Made by a program: the position numbers and the translations under genes
The notes under the pieces: model-generated
What the model was told of the DNA's origin: nothing
The model's database searches: none
What the model saw: only the letters and a program-made list of their open reading frames with translations
Shown here: one piece after another, positions 10,693 through 27,741 of the stretch
How the letters are laid out: every line of letters begins with the position of its first letter
Position numbering within the stretch: the first letter of the stretch is position 1
Origin: Elgaria multicarinata webbii
Lineage: Eukaryota; Chordata; Lepidosauria; Squamata; Anguidae
Direction of reading: 5' to 3'
DNA length: 64,000 nt
NCBI RefSeq assembly: GCF_023053635.1
Contig: NC_086178.1
Location: 46,212,726-46,276,725 of the forward strand

Positions 10693-11078
10693 TGGAAAAT
10701 TTCAGAGTACTTCACAATAAAAGCAGATTATAAACTGGAAAACTTTGGAGTCCTTTGCATGCAATTCACAGTGATTGCACAGTATAACACTGGTGTGATA
10801 AAGCTCATAGTCCAAAGCATCTAAAGCACTACATTAGGCAAGGCTGGCATACAGGTTAATCGACAGAAAAATGTAAACCAGTTAGATATTTTATAATATT
10901 AAGTATTATATAAGTAATGAATGGATTAATGAATGTATTATACACACACATTATTCTGTTGCTTCTTAACCAGACACTGGCAACAGGTATCATTTTTCAT
11001 TGCCCAAGATTAACTTTTTGTTTTGTTGATAATGCTTAATTCTTGTGGAACCTCATACTTATTTATTTTATGACAGTA
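10693..11078. other. No gene; short direct repeat beside the hAT insertion
   Basis: The segment 'TACTTCACA..AAAGCAGATTATAAA' occurs at about 8099-8125 and again at 10710-10733. The hAT-type element therefore inserted into a short tandemly repeated sequence. Nothing else is recognisable. Confidence 0.5.
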
Positions 11079-11170
11079 GTGGGGAATCTGTGGTCCTCCA
11101 GATGATGTTGGACTACAATTCCCATCAGCCAAAGGCAGCATGGGCTATGGTCAAGAATGATGAGAACTCT
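11079..11170. mobile_element. Palindromic MITE, family A, partial
   Basis: GGGGAATCTGTGGTCCTCCA followed by GGACTACAATTCCCATCAGC and GGCAGCATGGGCTATGGTCA. The right arm is cut where the CR1 sequence starts. Confidence 0.65.
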
Positions 11171-11600
11171 GCAGAATGTAGATACGGAGACATTTAATAC
11201 TAGAAGCCAATGGGGTCATCCCATGAAACTCATCGGCAGGAGATTCAGGATAAAGAAAAGGAAATACTTCTTCAAACAGCACATAGCTAATCTATGGAAT
11301 TCACTCCCACAAGATGTAGTGATGGCCCCCAATTTGGATGGTTTTAAAAGGATATTGGACAAATTCCTAGAAGCGAAGCCTGTCACAGTGGCTGCTAGTC
11401 CTGTTGGCTATATGCTACCTCCAGTATCAAAGGCAGTATGCCTATGTACTCCAGTTGCTGGGGGAAATGGGCAGGAGGGTGCTGTTGCTCTCATCTCCTG
11501 CTTCTGGATTTCCTGTGGGCAGCTGGTTTTTCACTGTGTAGACAGAATGCTGGACTAGATGGACTCTTGGTCTGCTCCAGCATGGCTCTTCTCAAGTTCT
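11171..11600 (+). mobile_element. CR1-like LINE, 3' end
   Basis: Encodes the CR1 ORF2 C terminus ('FFKQHIANLWNSLPQDVV', 'LDGFKRILDKFLE') and continues through the 3' UTR landmarks AGAATGCTGGACTAGATGGA and the end CAGCATGGCTCTTCTCAAG. It is 5'-truncated. Other copies of this subfamily are at 21340, 44925, 47768 and 51480. Confidence 0.8.
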
Positions 11601-12470
11601 CTTCCAGCATTACCTGGAAGGCCACAGGTTCAGTAGCCCTGGTTTACATTGATAACAAAAGCTTTAACAAACTTTCTTGGGGTTGCTTTCAACAAATGAC
11701 AATTGATACCTAAAGGATTATAATTTAAAATCAGCGTAAAAACCAACAGTGGAGAATAAAATGAATAAAACTCACAGCAGCATCACAAATATCAGTAATC
11801 GTTAACTCTAAAAATGTCACAAAACCTTTAGACCACTAAAGGAATGTAAGGTTAAAAATTAAAAGTGAAAAGAGCTAGGTAAATAAAGTAAACTTACTTG
11901 CTGAATAAATTGGTCTTATTGCAAATTACAGCCAGTGCAGATTATTTCAACTTTTTGTTACTTTAACCTCCTCTATGAACTCACGATTCATCTGCCACTG
12001 TATTGTTACATACAATTACATTGTCAAATAAGTTTAGAGTTCTCACAGCCCCTAGAAGCCCCACTTCCTTTAAAGGTCTATCCATGAGCTCAAATCCTAT
12101 TGATTGCTCTCTCAAGGCAGAACATTAAGTATGTACATAAATTTTTGCAGGGTCAGAGATTTAACTTGTCTGTGTTAATGAAAGCAGAAGAACTGGTCAG
12201 GGGTTAAAAAACTCAGAAAAAAGAGACTTCCCTGTTTGATAGGAAATCCCAAGCTTGCCAGACTGTGAGAACTGGGGTTACACCAATTAGAGAATAAGCA
12301 AAATAGATAGTTGTATGTGAAATTCAAGTTGCTGGGAAAAGCACATAATAAAACTGACATTCATTTCTGAGCCAATTTCTTAGGATAGAGCAGGTTCTTC
12401 ACACAACCCCACACCAAGCATTCCGTGCATGAAGGAGAGGATCGCACCCACCATTCATGCTCCTGGTGCC
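11600..12470. other. No recognised feature
   Basis: AT-rich DNA without recognisable coding, RNA or repeat signatures. Confidence 0.5.
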
Positions 12471-12474
12471 TCCC

Positions 12475-13170
12475 TAAGTTCAGCATGAGTGAGAAAGGGG
12501 CTGCTTATGCATCACCCAAAAAGAGGACAGAAGAGGGAGCTGAATGGCATAAAATGTGCACATGTGGGTTGATACAAAATAATTATTATAATAGAAATAC
12601 AATGAATATCACCATATTGGGAAGACTGTGGCTTCCCCTATTATGTGCCTGCTCAGACTCTTGTCCAGGAGTTAACTGCTGAAGAGCATCTTCAAGTCCC
12701 CTGCTCTCGTTTCTGATGGTTCTTTATCTTTAAACCAGAGAGCTTTTCAAACAGACGACACCTTCAAATAGAGGACTGCCCACTGGCAGCTCTTCAAATA
12801 GTGGGCTGATCTCATAGAAACAGGCCACCTGGCCAACTGAAGCCTAAATGCATCAGTTGTATAGGCCAAGGCCAAAAGCTTTTCCTCACAATAGGGTGGC
12901 CCCATACAAATTGCCAAAGAAAGAAGAAACACATCACTCAAAAAGAGAACAAAAGGAGAGACTGATTTGCATAAAACATGCGTATGTTGATGTATATGTA
13001 TTTATGCAAATTTAGAATGATTATTAATTTAATAGAAATACAGTACATCTCTACATAGTGTGGAAGATGGTGACTAGCGTGGCTGCCTGTTCAGTCTGTT
13101 TGCCAGGTGGCAACTGTTGATGGGCAACGTTTCTTAGGTTTCTTGGTCTTTAAACTAAAATTGAACAAGA
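12475..13170. repeat. Two adjacent copies of an unnamed interspersed repeat
   Basis: Copy one (about 12500-12760) and copy two (about 12925-13155) share CATCACcCAAAAAGAG-aCA, GCATAAAA-(T/A)TGC, AATAGAAATACAgT and a tail ending TTTATCTTTAAACC / TTGGTCTTTAAACT. A third copy is at 53728-53990 and a part at 43395-43500. Some copies begin with AGGGTGGCC, close to the TAGGGTGACCA ends of the element at 45969, so a hAT MITE is likely. Confidence 0.55.
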
Positions 13171-14190
13171 CAAATTTGTTAACCACAAACAACCCACAGT
13201 TCACAACCCCACAACAAATCATGTATTCTCTTCGAGGGTTGTTCATGGTTTACAAACCATGGATTGCTCCTACAGCTGAGTTCACACAACAAGACCACCC
13301 ATAGTTCAACGTCAATCAACATTCAACCCATACTTAACCTTGAGTGTGGATTGTCCTGTTCTGTGAAAGCAGACATGCAATTTCATTCAATGCATCAGCC
13401 CAGCCCAGCCCAACCCAGCATGTTTAATTACCACTGCTTTTCTGATTTTGGCATTAATATTTCATTCCACTTGGCCAATAGCTTGGATTCATACACACAC
13501 AGAGAAGGAGGGAGTGCGGCAGGGGGGTGGGGCAGAGAGAGAGCACAGCATATCATTGTCCCCAAACTTGTGTTTACATTGTGCCACATCTAACACATCA
13601 AAGAAAATAGCCAGCTTCCTCAGACTAAGGAAGAAACATGAGCACAATTGAGATATTCATCGAAACACTGGTCTGTTTTGGAAGAAACATTCAGAATGTT
13701 CCATAAAGAATATTCAGCATTTTTATGAAACCCTTGGCATAAAGTACCAGAAGTCAGAATAAACTGCAGAATAAAGAACCACATAATGGCAAGAAGTCAA
13801 ATGAGATCTCAAATAAGTCTTATCCATTCTCCAAGAATATTTTCATTGGCCAAAAGTTCTGGGCTCTCCAGCAGTCAGGAAAGTTGTGAGTGGCCCAAGT
13901 ACCATACGACTTTCTTCCTAATTAGATGAGGCTTTCCAGATGACAATTTATACTTATATAACAACCCATTGCTTGGGTATTCTAGATTTTAAATTGTCTG
14001 CACAAGTTGTATTTAAATTGCTTATGGAAAGAGGTAGGATTCTGACTGGCAAACTCTACATAAGTAAAATGTACAATAAAGAATATGCTGAGATCCCTTA
14101 ACTCTAGAGTGGCTGGGATACATGTACCCCAAAAATATGTACCCAAAAAAATGTACCCCAAAAATAATACAAATGAGAGCGTGAATTTTT
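13170..14190. other. No recognised feature
   Basis: AT-rich sequence with no identifiable gene or repeat boundary. Confidence 0.5.
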
Positions 14191-14194
14191 GTAT

Positions 14195-14270
14195 TCCCTA
14201 TTTTATTTATTTAAAATATTTCTCGGCTGCCTTTCAGGGCCGAAACCCTCCCAAGGCGGCTTATAGCAAT
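14195..14270 (-). mobile_element. LINE 3' end, split by the Helitron
   Basis: The complement reads 'AAGCCGCCTTGGGAGGGTTT', 'CAGCCGAGAAATATTTTAAA' and an AAATAAAATA tail, a typical LINE 3' terminus. Its 5'-ward part resumes after the Helitron at 15760. Confidence 0.6.
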
Positions 14271-15725
14271 TATATATATATATATAAATGTAAATGTCCG
14301 TTCGAAACAGACGTTATATCTCCGAAAGTTCTTCACCGATTGCTTTGAAATTTTGACACAGCGTTGCATTCAAATACGCGAGCGTTGTTATGTAACTATG
14401 TTCTATATGGGGTCAAAGGTTTGTCTTAAAATCAAAGAAATAGGCCTCCTCAAAACCAGTCCTGCTGATCATTGTGACATCGCCAACCAGTAGGCCAATC
14501 CACTGCCTCTGCCTCCTCTCCTATTTGCATGTTTTCTCACAATTGGCTGAGTGAATATAGATGTCACACCTATGACAGTTACACGTTCTGAAGAAAGGTA
14601 ACTGCCAGGAGTTTCCACTAACCCTCTCACCGTAAAAACATCCTTTTTAAAAAACCAAACAATCTGCTTTACTTCATCCAAATAATGCCTCGCAGAAGAT
14701 CACACTTAGGTCGTCGTACTCGCGGAGCGGAAGCACTACAATGAGAAATTGCAAATCAGACTGAGGAAGATGCAAGGCTCTTAAATTTAATGGAGAAACA
14801 AAAGGAATGTGTTGCACTGCTGGAAAAATTAAACTGCCTCAATTTGGAGAACCACCAGAGCCATTACAAACTTTGCTTGCCGGATATACTGCAGAATCAA
14901 AGCATTTCCTATCTAACATCAGGAAATACAACTCATGCTTCCAAATGATGTCGTTCGGCGCAGAAATCATCACAGCTCCATTTATGCCAACTTTCAAAGT
15001 CAAAGGACAAATTTATCATAAAGCCGGCTCCTTCCTTCCGTTTCAAGATAGTCAACATAAATTCCTACAAATGTATTTCATTGGTGATGGCAATGATGAA
15101 TTGAATGCATGCTGCGGAATTTATACCGGCATAAAAAGGTCCATCGTTTCAAAACTGCAACAGCTACTTCACGAAAAAAAACAATTTAGTACATTTGTTC
15201 AAAACAGCAATTGACATGATGCCATCTGATACACACAAGATTGTTATTCATGCTGACAAAACGCCTGCTGGAGAACATGTGCGAAGATTCAATGCTCCAA
15301 CTATAGACGAAGTGGCAATTGTTATAGTCGGAGATCAATCTTGACAGGACCTTTCAAAGTTGAAGATGTCCTCATTCCTCGCATTCCTATGATTCCAACA
15401 GATATGCCATTTCAATTTAAGAGATTGCAATTCCCAATTCGATTGGCGTTTGCAATCACCATCAACAAAGCTCAGGGCCAATCTTAAGAATTGTGCGGTT
15501 TAGATCTAGACACAGATTGCTTCTCACATGGACAATTATATGTTGCGTGTTCTAGAGTCGGCAAACCAGACAATCTCTATATCTACACAGACAATGGAAC
15601 AACTAAAAATATTGTATATCCACAAGCATTGTGAAATTAAACATATTAGAAACATCCGCTTTGTCTTTTCTTTCTTTTAAAATTAACCAGACTGAGCCAC
15701 AGCAATGCGTGGCAGGGTACAGCTA

Positions 15726-15727
<2 letters not shown>
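14271..15727 (+). mobile_element. Helitron, internally deleted, about 1.46 kb
   Basis: The 3' terminus has the diagnostic layout: a GCCAC/GTGGC hairpin (15696-15713), ten bases, then CTAGT (15723-15727). The 5' end is an AT run followed by AAATGTAAATGTCCGTTCG. On the + strand it holds pieces of the Rep-helicase gene in order: an N-terminal 'MPRRRSHLGRRTRGAEALQ' (from 14684), the Helitron_like_N segment (14807-15214), and the extreme C terminus of the Pif1-type helicase (to 15634). The HUH nuclease and most of the helicase are absent, so it could move only with help from another copy. Confidence 0.85.
14807..15214 (+). pseudogene. Helitron Rep N-terminal domain fragment (Helitron_like_N)
   Basis: The 135-residue open frame contains the characteristic run 'GKIKLPQFGEPPEPLQTLL', 'SKHFLSNIRKYNSCFQMMSF' and 'GQIYHKAGSFLP'. 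It stops at 15214. The reading continues in another frame with 'MPSDTHKIVIHADKTPAGEH' (about 15217-15276), so the gene is frameshifted. In intact elements this region precedes the HUH nuclease, which is missing here. A second relic, encoding 'RLAFAITINKAQGQS' and 'HGQLYVACSRV', is at 15406-15634 and contains an in-frame stop after 'KAQGQS'. Confidence 0.8.

Positions 15728-15762
<35 letters not shown>
15727..15762. repeat. (AT)n microsatellite at the Helitron 3' junction
   Basis: About 17 AT units directly after CTAGT; a shorter AT run marks the other junction. Helitrons insert between A and T, so the run may have grown from the target. Confidence 0.9.
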
Positions 15763-15764
<2 letters not shown>

Positions 15765-16136
15765 AAATGTAAAAAGCAATAAAAACATGAACACAGTAAA
15801 ATGCCAATAAAAACAAAAATAAAAGCCAACAATAAAAGCAACAAAAATAACAGCAGCAGCAACAACAGTCATATCAAATGAAGACCAAGGTAAAATAATA
15901 TTTTCAAGACCTTCTTAAAAGCTTGCAATGAAATAGCACGGCGGACCACGAAGTATGGCAGACATGAATGCAACGTGTTCCAAGAGTGTGGGGTCGTCGC
16001 GAAGAAGGCCCTCTCACATGTGGTCACCCACCTCACTGCTTTCATCAATGGGCAGAAGGACTTCTCTTTCTGATCTCAAAGTGTGTTCAGGCTGATATGG
16101 ATGAAGGAGGCTCTTCAAGTAACTTGGTTCCAAACC

Positions 16137-16188
<52 letters not shown>

Positions 16189-16569
16189 TATTTATTTATA
16201 TAGCACCATCAATGTACATGGTGCTGTACAGAGTAAAACAGTAAATAGCAAGACCCTGCCCCATAGGCTTACATTAACGGTCAAAACCAGCACTTTGAAT
16301 TGGGCTCAGAAATGCACCAGTAACTAGTGCAGCTGGTGCAGTATAGGCATTATGTGATTGAATAATTTTGTCCCCAATAATACTCAAACAGCTGCATTCT
16401 GCACCTGCTGAAGTTTCTGAACCTTCTTTAACTATAGCCCCACATACAGTGGACCACCACCATAGCACATGTATAACTGGGGCAAAGTCTGCCATCTCTT
16501 AAAGTGGCAGCTGGCATCCCAGCCTAAGTTGGTAAAATGCACTCCTGGACACTGTGGCCACTTATTATT

Positions 16570-16625
<56 letters not shown>

Positions 16626-17260
16626 ATGTACTTGGGCTTCCCCAGTTAGCTGAGTCCAGGAGGCCTCCCAGACTGCACACTTGCTCTTTTAGGGAGAGTG
16701 CAACCCCATCTGAGTTGTAAACCTCCATCTGGAGAAGTATCTCTGACCCACAGTACCTTGTTTTGTCTGGATTAAGTTCCAACTTGTTCACCTTCATCCA
16801 TCCCAAAACAGCCACTAGACACTGGTTCGCGAGTTCACCAGCCTCCCTGGGATGTGCAAATGGAATGAGAGGCAGAGTATCATCCCCATACTGATGACAT
16901 TTCAGTCCAAATCTCCTGATGACTTCTCCACCGGTTTCATGTAGATGTTCAAAAGGATGGAGGACAAGTAGAGAGGTGGGTAAGAAATAAAGTATTATTC
17001 TTATTAAAGATAGAACTTGTGGAACCCCACAGGCTAACAGCCATGGGGAGGAACAGAAGCTCTCCCCCCCCCCCCCCAGCACCACCTTCTGAGACCGCTT
17101 CTACAGGAAGGACTGGAACCACTTTAAAACTCTGCTTCCCAAGATCAATCCAGATAAACAATCCAGAACGATACCATGGTCCATGGTATCGGAAGCCACT
17201 GAGAGGCCCAGAAGAGCCAACGCAGTTGCACTCCCATCCATCCCTGGCATAAGTCATCAG
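15762..17260 (-). mobile_element. L2-like LINE: reverse transcriptase fragment and 3' UTR
   Basis: The minus strand holds RT sequence, including 'GEVIRRFGLKCHQYGDDT', 'LGWMKVNKLELNPDKTRY' and an upstream 'ACGVPQ' motif (16432-17085), then the 3' UTR down to the Helitron junction. The catalytic box reads YGDD where LINEs usually have YADD. It is interrupted by frameshifts, an (ATT)n plus second LINE tail at 16139-16280, and an (AT)n block at 16570-16624. It is an old copy. Confidence 0.7.
16139..16280 (-). mobile_element. LINE tail of the 'TAGCACCATCAATGTACATG' family with (ATT)n
   Basis: An (ATT)n run (16139-16186) is followed by TATTTATATAGCACCATCAA, TGTACATGGTGCTGTACAGA and AAGACCCTGCCCCATAGGCT. 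On the minus strand this is a LINE 3' end whose tail grew into the microsatellite. The same tail is at 43945, 53690 (+) and 55506. Confidence 0.65.
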
Positions 17261-17261
17261 A

Positions 17262-18620
17262 GCAACCAAGGGTGTTTCTGTCCCATGAATTGTGACTTCT
17301 TAGCTACTTGTAGGCAAGGTAAGAGAATGTGGCTGTGTATATAAACTTTTTAACCAAGTTTCAACACTAATAATTCAAATTTTATTCACTTTGCTTGATG
17401 CTCAAGCAAAGGACCATTGTAAAAAGTTTTGGCCCAAGCCCAAAAACAGCTCAACCAGTCACTGACATTGATCTATGATAAAATTAGCACTGTGTCAAAA
17501 CTTTTGATCTATTTATTTTCCACCGTTCGTTGGGGGAGGAGGGATGAAAAGAAATTCCACTCAAAAATTGTGGTAAGGGGTGAGAATTTCAGAGAAATGT
17601 CTCAGGGCAGAGAAGGTGGCTGAGGAGTATGCGTGTGCGCACACACACATCCATTCCCACCCCCTTCTGTCCTTGCAGCCTCTCTGGCTGCTTGAGTTTC
17701 TTGAAACACTCCCTAGAGGATTTAGCCAGGGAGAGTGCCTGACAGTTGAGAAGCGTTTTGGTTTTGCTTGGTTATTAAGTCCTTTTTAACAACAAGAAAA
17801 GCAAGAAGTACAGCAGTTCCTGTCTCAGCTTTTGGGCACTCAATAGGCAGAAGTGCCCCAAGGGAGGAAAGGCACACTAAGGCTATGTGGGGTTTTGGCA
17901 CAGCACTATATAAAATTTATTTCTTCCAAAAGGGCTAAATATGGACAGTAAGATCAAAGAACAGAGGACAATTCTTTACAGATAACAGCAGTATAGGAAT
18001 TGCTTAAGGAGCTGCTTTTGAATGTTGTTCAGGGTGTCTACTTTCACTTTGCCCAAAAAGAGCAAAATGCACCAACCCAGCAGAGTGTGATGATTTGCAT
18101 AAGATTTGCATATGGTAATTTATATGTGCAAAGATGCACATTTAGAAAAAATTGCTATCAGAAGCAGAACTACATCTCACTACAGTGGGGAAAAGAGGCA
18201 GATAGGCAAAGACCATCTCACAGCCTGCTTGGATCCCCCCCCCCCCCACACACACCCATTTACACTGCTGAATGTGAAAGATCCTAGAAGAGAAGAAAGC
18301 AGGCAAAGATCACCCCAGCCCCCTATTCCAGCTGCACTTTCCCTTCCCCACGTAGGGCCGTTACCAGTAGCTGTCCTGAGAGAAGGATTCCCAAATCAAA
18401 GCCCTGCTTCGGCTGGACTATGCTTCCCTTCCCTACGGGGCCTTTTAAAATCCTGCGCACCAGGTTTAATGTATTTTTATTAAGAACTTGGGTTACTGGG
18501 TTGAATGTTGTGCTGCACCCATGTGTATATCTCTGTGTGGAGATACTATTATAACCTGTTGCTTGTAAGCCAACTCGAGAACCATTCAATTGCAAGGCAG
18601 GGTATAAATCTTCAAAATAA
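17262..18620. other. No gene; short simple repeats
   Basis: Contains a CA run (17636-17650), a C run (18228-18247) and, at 18040-18180, a GCATAAGATTTGCATATGG stretch that resembles the unnamed repeat at 12475. Downstream flank of COPS9. Confidence 0.5.
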
Positions 18621-18629
18621 AGAAATACA

Positions 18630-18652
18630 CAAGAGATTGTTTAGATTTTATT
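18630..18652 (-). terminator. COPS9: COPS9 polyadenylation signal
   Basis: AATAAA on the minus strand (18647-18652), about 200 bases past the stop codon. The transcript end would fall near 18630. Confidence 0.6.
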
Positions 18653-18849
18653 GAAGCAAGCCAGAAATATTGCATATCTACACATTTTCTAGTGGGAAAC
18701 AACTCCACAATTCTCCTCTTCATCATTCTTTTGCCTTTCGTAGTGTTCTTCCATGTCTCAGGCACAATATTGACATTTTCTCTTTGTTTAGAACACAGTG
18801 TGCCTCTACAACAAAAACTTAAGTATACAGCACAGCTGGAAGATGAATT

Positions 18850-22460
<3,611 letters not shown>

Positions 22461-22539
22461 CGGGTTGGAGAGACGCTGCTGAGCTTATGGCGACCATCTC
22501 CTTCCACCCACCCCTGTTAAAGAGAGACAGCTCAGTCCT

Positions 22540-22790
22540 AGTATTTCATTTATTTATTACATTTTTATACTTCCCTGGGCTCTCTGGGCAGTTCACAATT
22601 AAACCATAAAATACAACAAGTTAAAGCATAATATAAAGCTTTAAAAGTTTAAAAATAATAATATAAAACTAAAATAAGTTACAGCCCAGGGAAAGCCTGT
22701 GTGAAAAGATGTTTTCAGGAGGATGTTACAAGAGAGAAGGGCTAAAACAGACAGGCCTTTAAATGTGTCTGGGAGCTATGTCTTTTGTTC
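22540..22790 (-). mobile_element. L2-like LINE 3' UTR fragment
   Basis: The complement ends 'GAACTGCCCAGAGAGCCCAG' with a short ATAAATGAAA tail, preceded by the AT-rich UTR. It lies just upstream of the COPS9 promoter. Bases 22800-23560 hold nothing recognisable. Confidence 0.6.
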
Positions 22791-23574
22791 ATTTTTTACT
22801 TTAGAGTAGGCACGGGGTTGGGTGATGTGGATCAGGACCCTAGTTTGGGCAGTAAACAAGATGCTGCTAGACACAGATTGAAAAGCTTTTGTTTTGGCCC
22901 TTAAACCCTGTGAATTTAGTGGAGTTTACTTTTAACTTGCAAACGTGCTGTGCCAACACCTTTTCTCCCTTAAATCAACTGAGGAATGCCTGAGTGAATG
23001 CTCAATTTCAACTTACGGGCTCCAGATAATTTTAGCCGGCTGTGCGTTGTGTTTGATCAGTGGTGGTGAGAGAAATGTATTCTACATACGTTTAGAAGCA
23101 CTTTTATTAAAGAAGTTATATTGAAGGTATTCTAGGATGTGCACTGCTTTTGCTGCCAAATTAGATCTAGCACTCTCCGGACAATTAAAGTTCAGCTTCA
23201 AGCCTAATATGTACCTGGGAGTAAGGCACAAATGTGACTTTCTTCTGAATAAATATGCCTATGTTTGTGTTGCATATGGATTCTTAGATGTCATGAACTC
23301 TCTCTCGATTAGAAGCCTTATGAGGTTCAAATTCCAAACTTACTTTTGTGATTGACTTCCAGTTTCTTAGCACATGAGCAATGAAATGGATTAAAACTGG
23401 AGGATTAACAACAAGGGTGCGCAAGAGTGGGACCCGGTCCAGGCGGCATTTTTGTCCTCTATCCTTCCCCTGTGGGCTGCTACCAAATGGCTAAATTTGA
23501 CCCTTTTAGCACTGTATCCCCTATGGAGCACTAAAATGGACAAATTTAGCTAGCAAACAATTTTGTCTGAGCCC

Positions 23575-23925
23575 CTGCCAAAGGAAGTGAGACAGGTGGC
23601 TACTAGGAGGAGGGCCTTCTCTGCAGTGGCACCCCAGCTGTGAAATGAGCTCCCTAAGGAGGTTCGCCTGGCACCTTCTTTCAGACGCTCACCATTTTAA
23701 CAGTCTATAAACTTAATTTTAACTTTGCTGTTTTAAATTTGTATTTTAAATTTGTATTTCTGTACTGCTGATGATTTTATCCTGGTTGTGCTTTTATATT
23801 GTATTTTATATCATGCTTTTATACTGATTGTTTTATACTTTGAATAGTTTTAATTTTTATGAACCGCCCAGAGACCTTTAGCTATTGGGCGGTATAAAAA
23901 TACAATAAATAAATAAATAAATAAT
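23575..23925 (+). mobile_element. L2-like LINE 3' end
   Basis: Starts in the ORF2 C terminus ('CAGGTGGCTACTAGGAGGAG', encoding RRAFSAVAPQL), then the 3' UTR and the signature GAACCGCCCAGAGACC, TATTGGGCGGTATAAAAATA and AATAAATAAATAAATAA. It is 5'-truncated, and the copy is close in sequence to the one at 7563. Confidence 0.8.
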
Positions 23926-24036
23926 TTTTTAAAAGGGGGTGCACTGGGACACAGCAGGGATGGCATGCATATAGTCCATCCCTGGTCTACTTGGAGGATT
24001 CACATATTTCTATGAAGAAATGCTATCTTCCCATAC

Positions 24037-24081
<45 letters not shown>
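24037..24081. repeat. (AAT)n microsatellite
   Basis: About 15 AAT units. Confidence 0.95.
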
Positions 24082-24082
<1 letters not shown>

Positions 24083-24297
24083 GTATGCTGTGAAATTGAC
24101 ATTTAAATCCCCTATGAGCTTCCCAGTGGACCATTGGTGCCTTGTATTGAATAATGGAGCAATAGGAAATGGTGCATGGAAAAATGCTTTCAAAAATAAT
24201 AGCCTACTTGTTTGGCCTAAGCAATTTGAGAAAATCTTGTGTACATGTAGTAGTAAAACATCCATATTTCCATGCATTATTTACTTCCCAAAATATT

Positions 24298-24440
24298 ATA
24301 GAATCATAGAATAGCAGAGTTGGAAGGGGCCTACAAGGCCATCGAGTCCAACCCCCTGCTCAATGCAGGAATCCATCCTAAAGCATCCCTGACAGATGGT
24401 TGTCCAGCTGCCTCTTGAAGGCCTCTAGTGTGGGAGAGGT
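24298..24440 (-). mobile_element. CR1 LINE 3' end (TTCTATGATTC type)
   Basis: ATAGAATCATAGAATAGCAG, AGTTGGAAGGGGCCTACAAG and GGTTGTCCAGCTGCCTCTTG. This is the complement of a classic amniote CR1 3' end. Confidence 0.85.
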
Positions 24441-24504
24441 ATACACATGGTATATGTATACACATGGCTTCTAAATACACAACTGCATTAGAATCCAAGA
24501 ATTC

Positions 24505-24510
24505 TTTATT
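24505..24510 (-). terminator. OTOS: OTOS polyadenylation signal
   Basis: AATAAA on the minus strand, next to the CR1 insertion at 24298-24440, which would lie just past the transcript end. Confidence 0.55.
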
Positions 24511-24695
24511 TGTTTTGCACAAAGGTATATATTAAGTATATATTGTCTACTAAACACAAATTTATGTAAGCAGCATTTGCATTTAGAAACAGGAATAAGA
24601 GGATATATATTTGATTTTAAAGAGTTGGAACAACACAGTTATTAAGCTAGCAATTCTGGTGCTTTGTTGGTAACAAAACAGGACTGGCAAATGAA

Positions 24696-27431
<2,736 letters not shown>

Positions 27432-27680
27432 CTTTTCTGAAAGGAATGATTATTGTTTCTGAAGATCTGTCTGTATAAATGAAAAACACCAGAATATAGC
27501 AAGAAAAGTTCAACCTGCACATTTGCCTTTAAATAAAAAAATACCTTTTTGTTGTTTTTAGAGTTATTAAGTTATAATTAATTGCAAAACAAATAAAAAA
27601 AATACTTAGACTTGTTTTCTTTTTCCAAATTTTATCTAATTTTTTTTTTGCTTGAAATCTGATGTCTAGGAAATACTTAC

Positions 27681-27740
27681 GATTGTGGTTGATTTTAGCC
27701 TCACTTCAGAAATCACCTTTCCCCCCCTTCCTTTTAAATC
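27681..27740 (-). promoter_or_regulatory. OTOS: Possible OTOS non-coding first exon and core promoter
   Basis: A strong splice donor, AATC|GTAAGTAT, lies at 27681/27680 on the minus strand. A TATA-like TTTAAAAG is about 50 bases upstream of it (27731-27738). With the acceptor at 27471-27472 this would give a short 5' UTR exon. This is inference from splice motifs only. Confidence 0.35.
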
Positions 27741-27741
27741 A

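Noticed and set aside
15683-15865. Leucine- or tyrosine-rich open frames over microsatellites (also 3711, 4751, 24023, 57556, 63187)
   Set aside because: They are translations of ATT, AT, AG or CT runs.
16570-17085. A functional reverse transcriptase gene
   Set aside because: The RT similarity is real, but the copy is fragmented, has frameshifts and is invaded by microsatellites.
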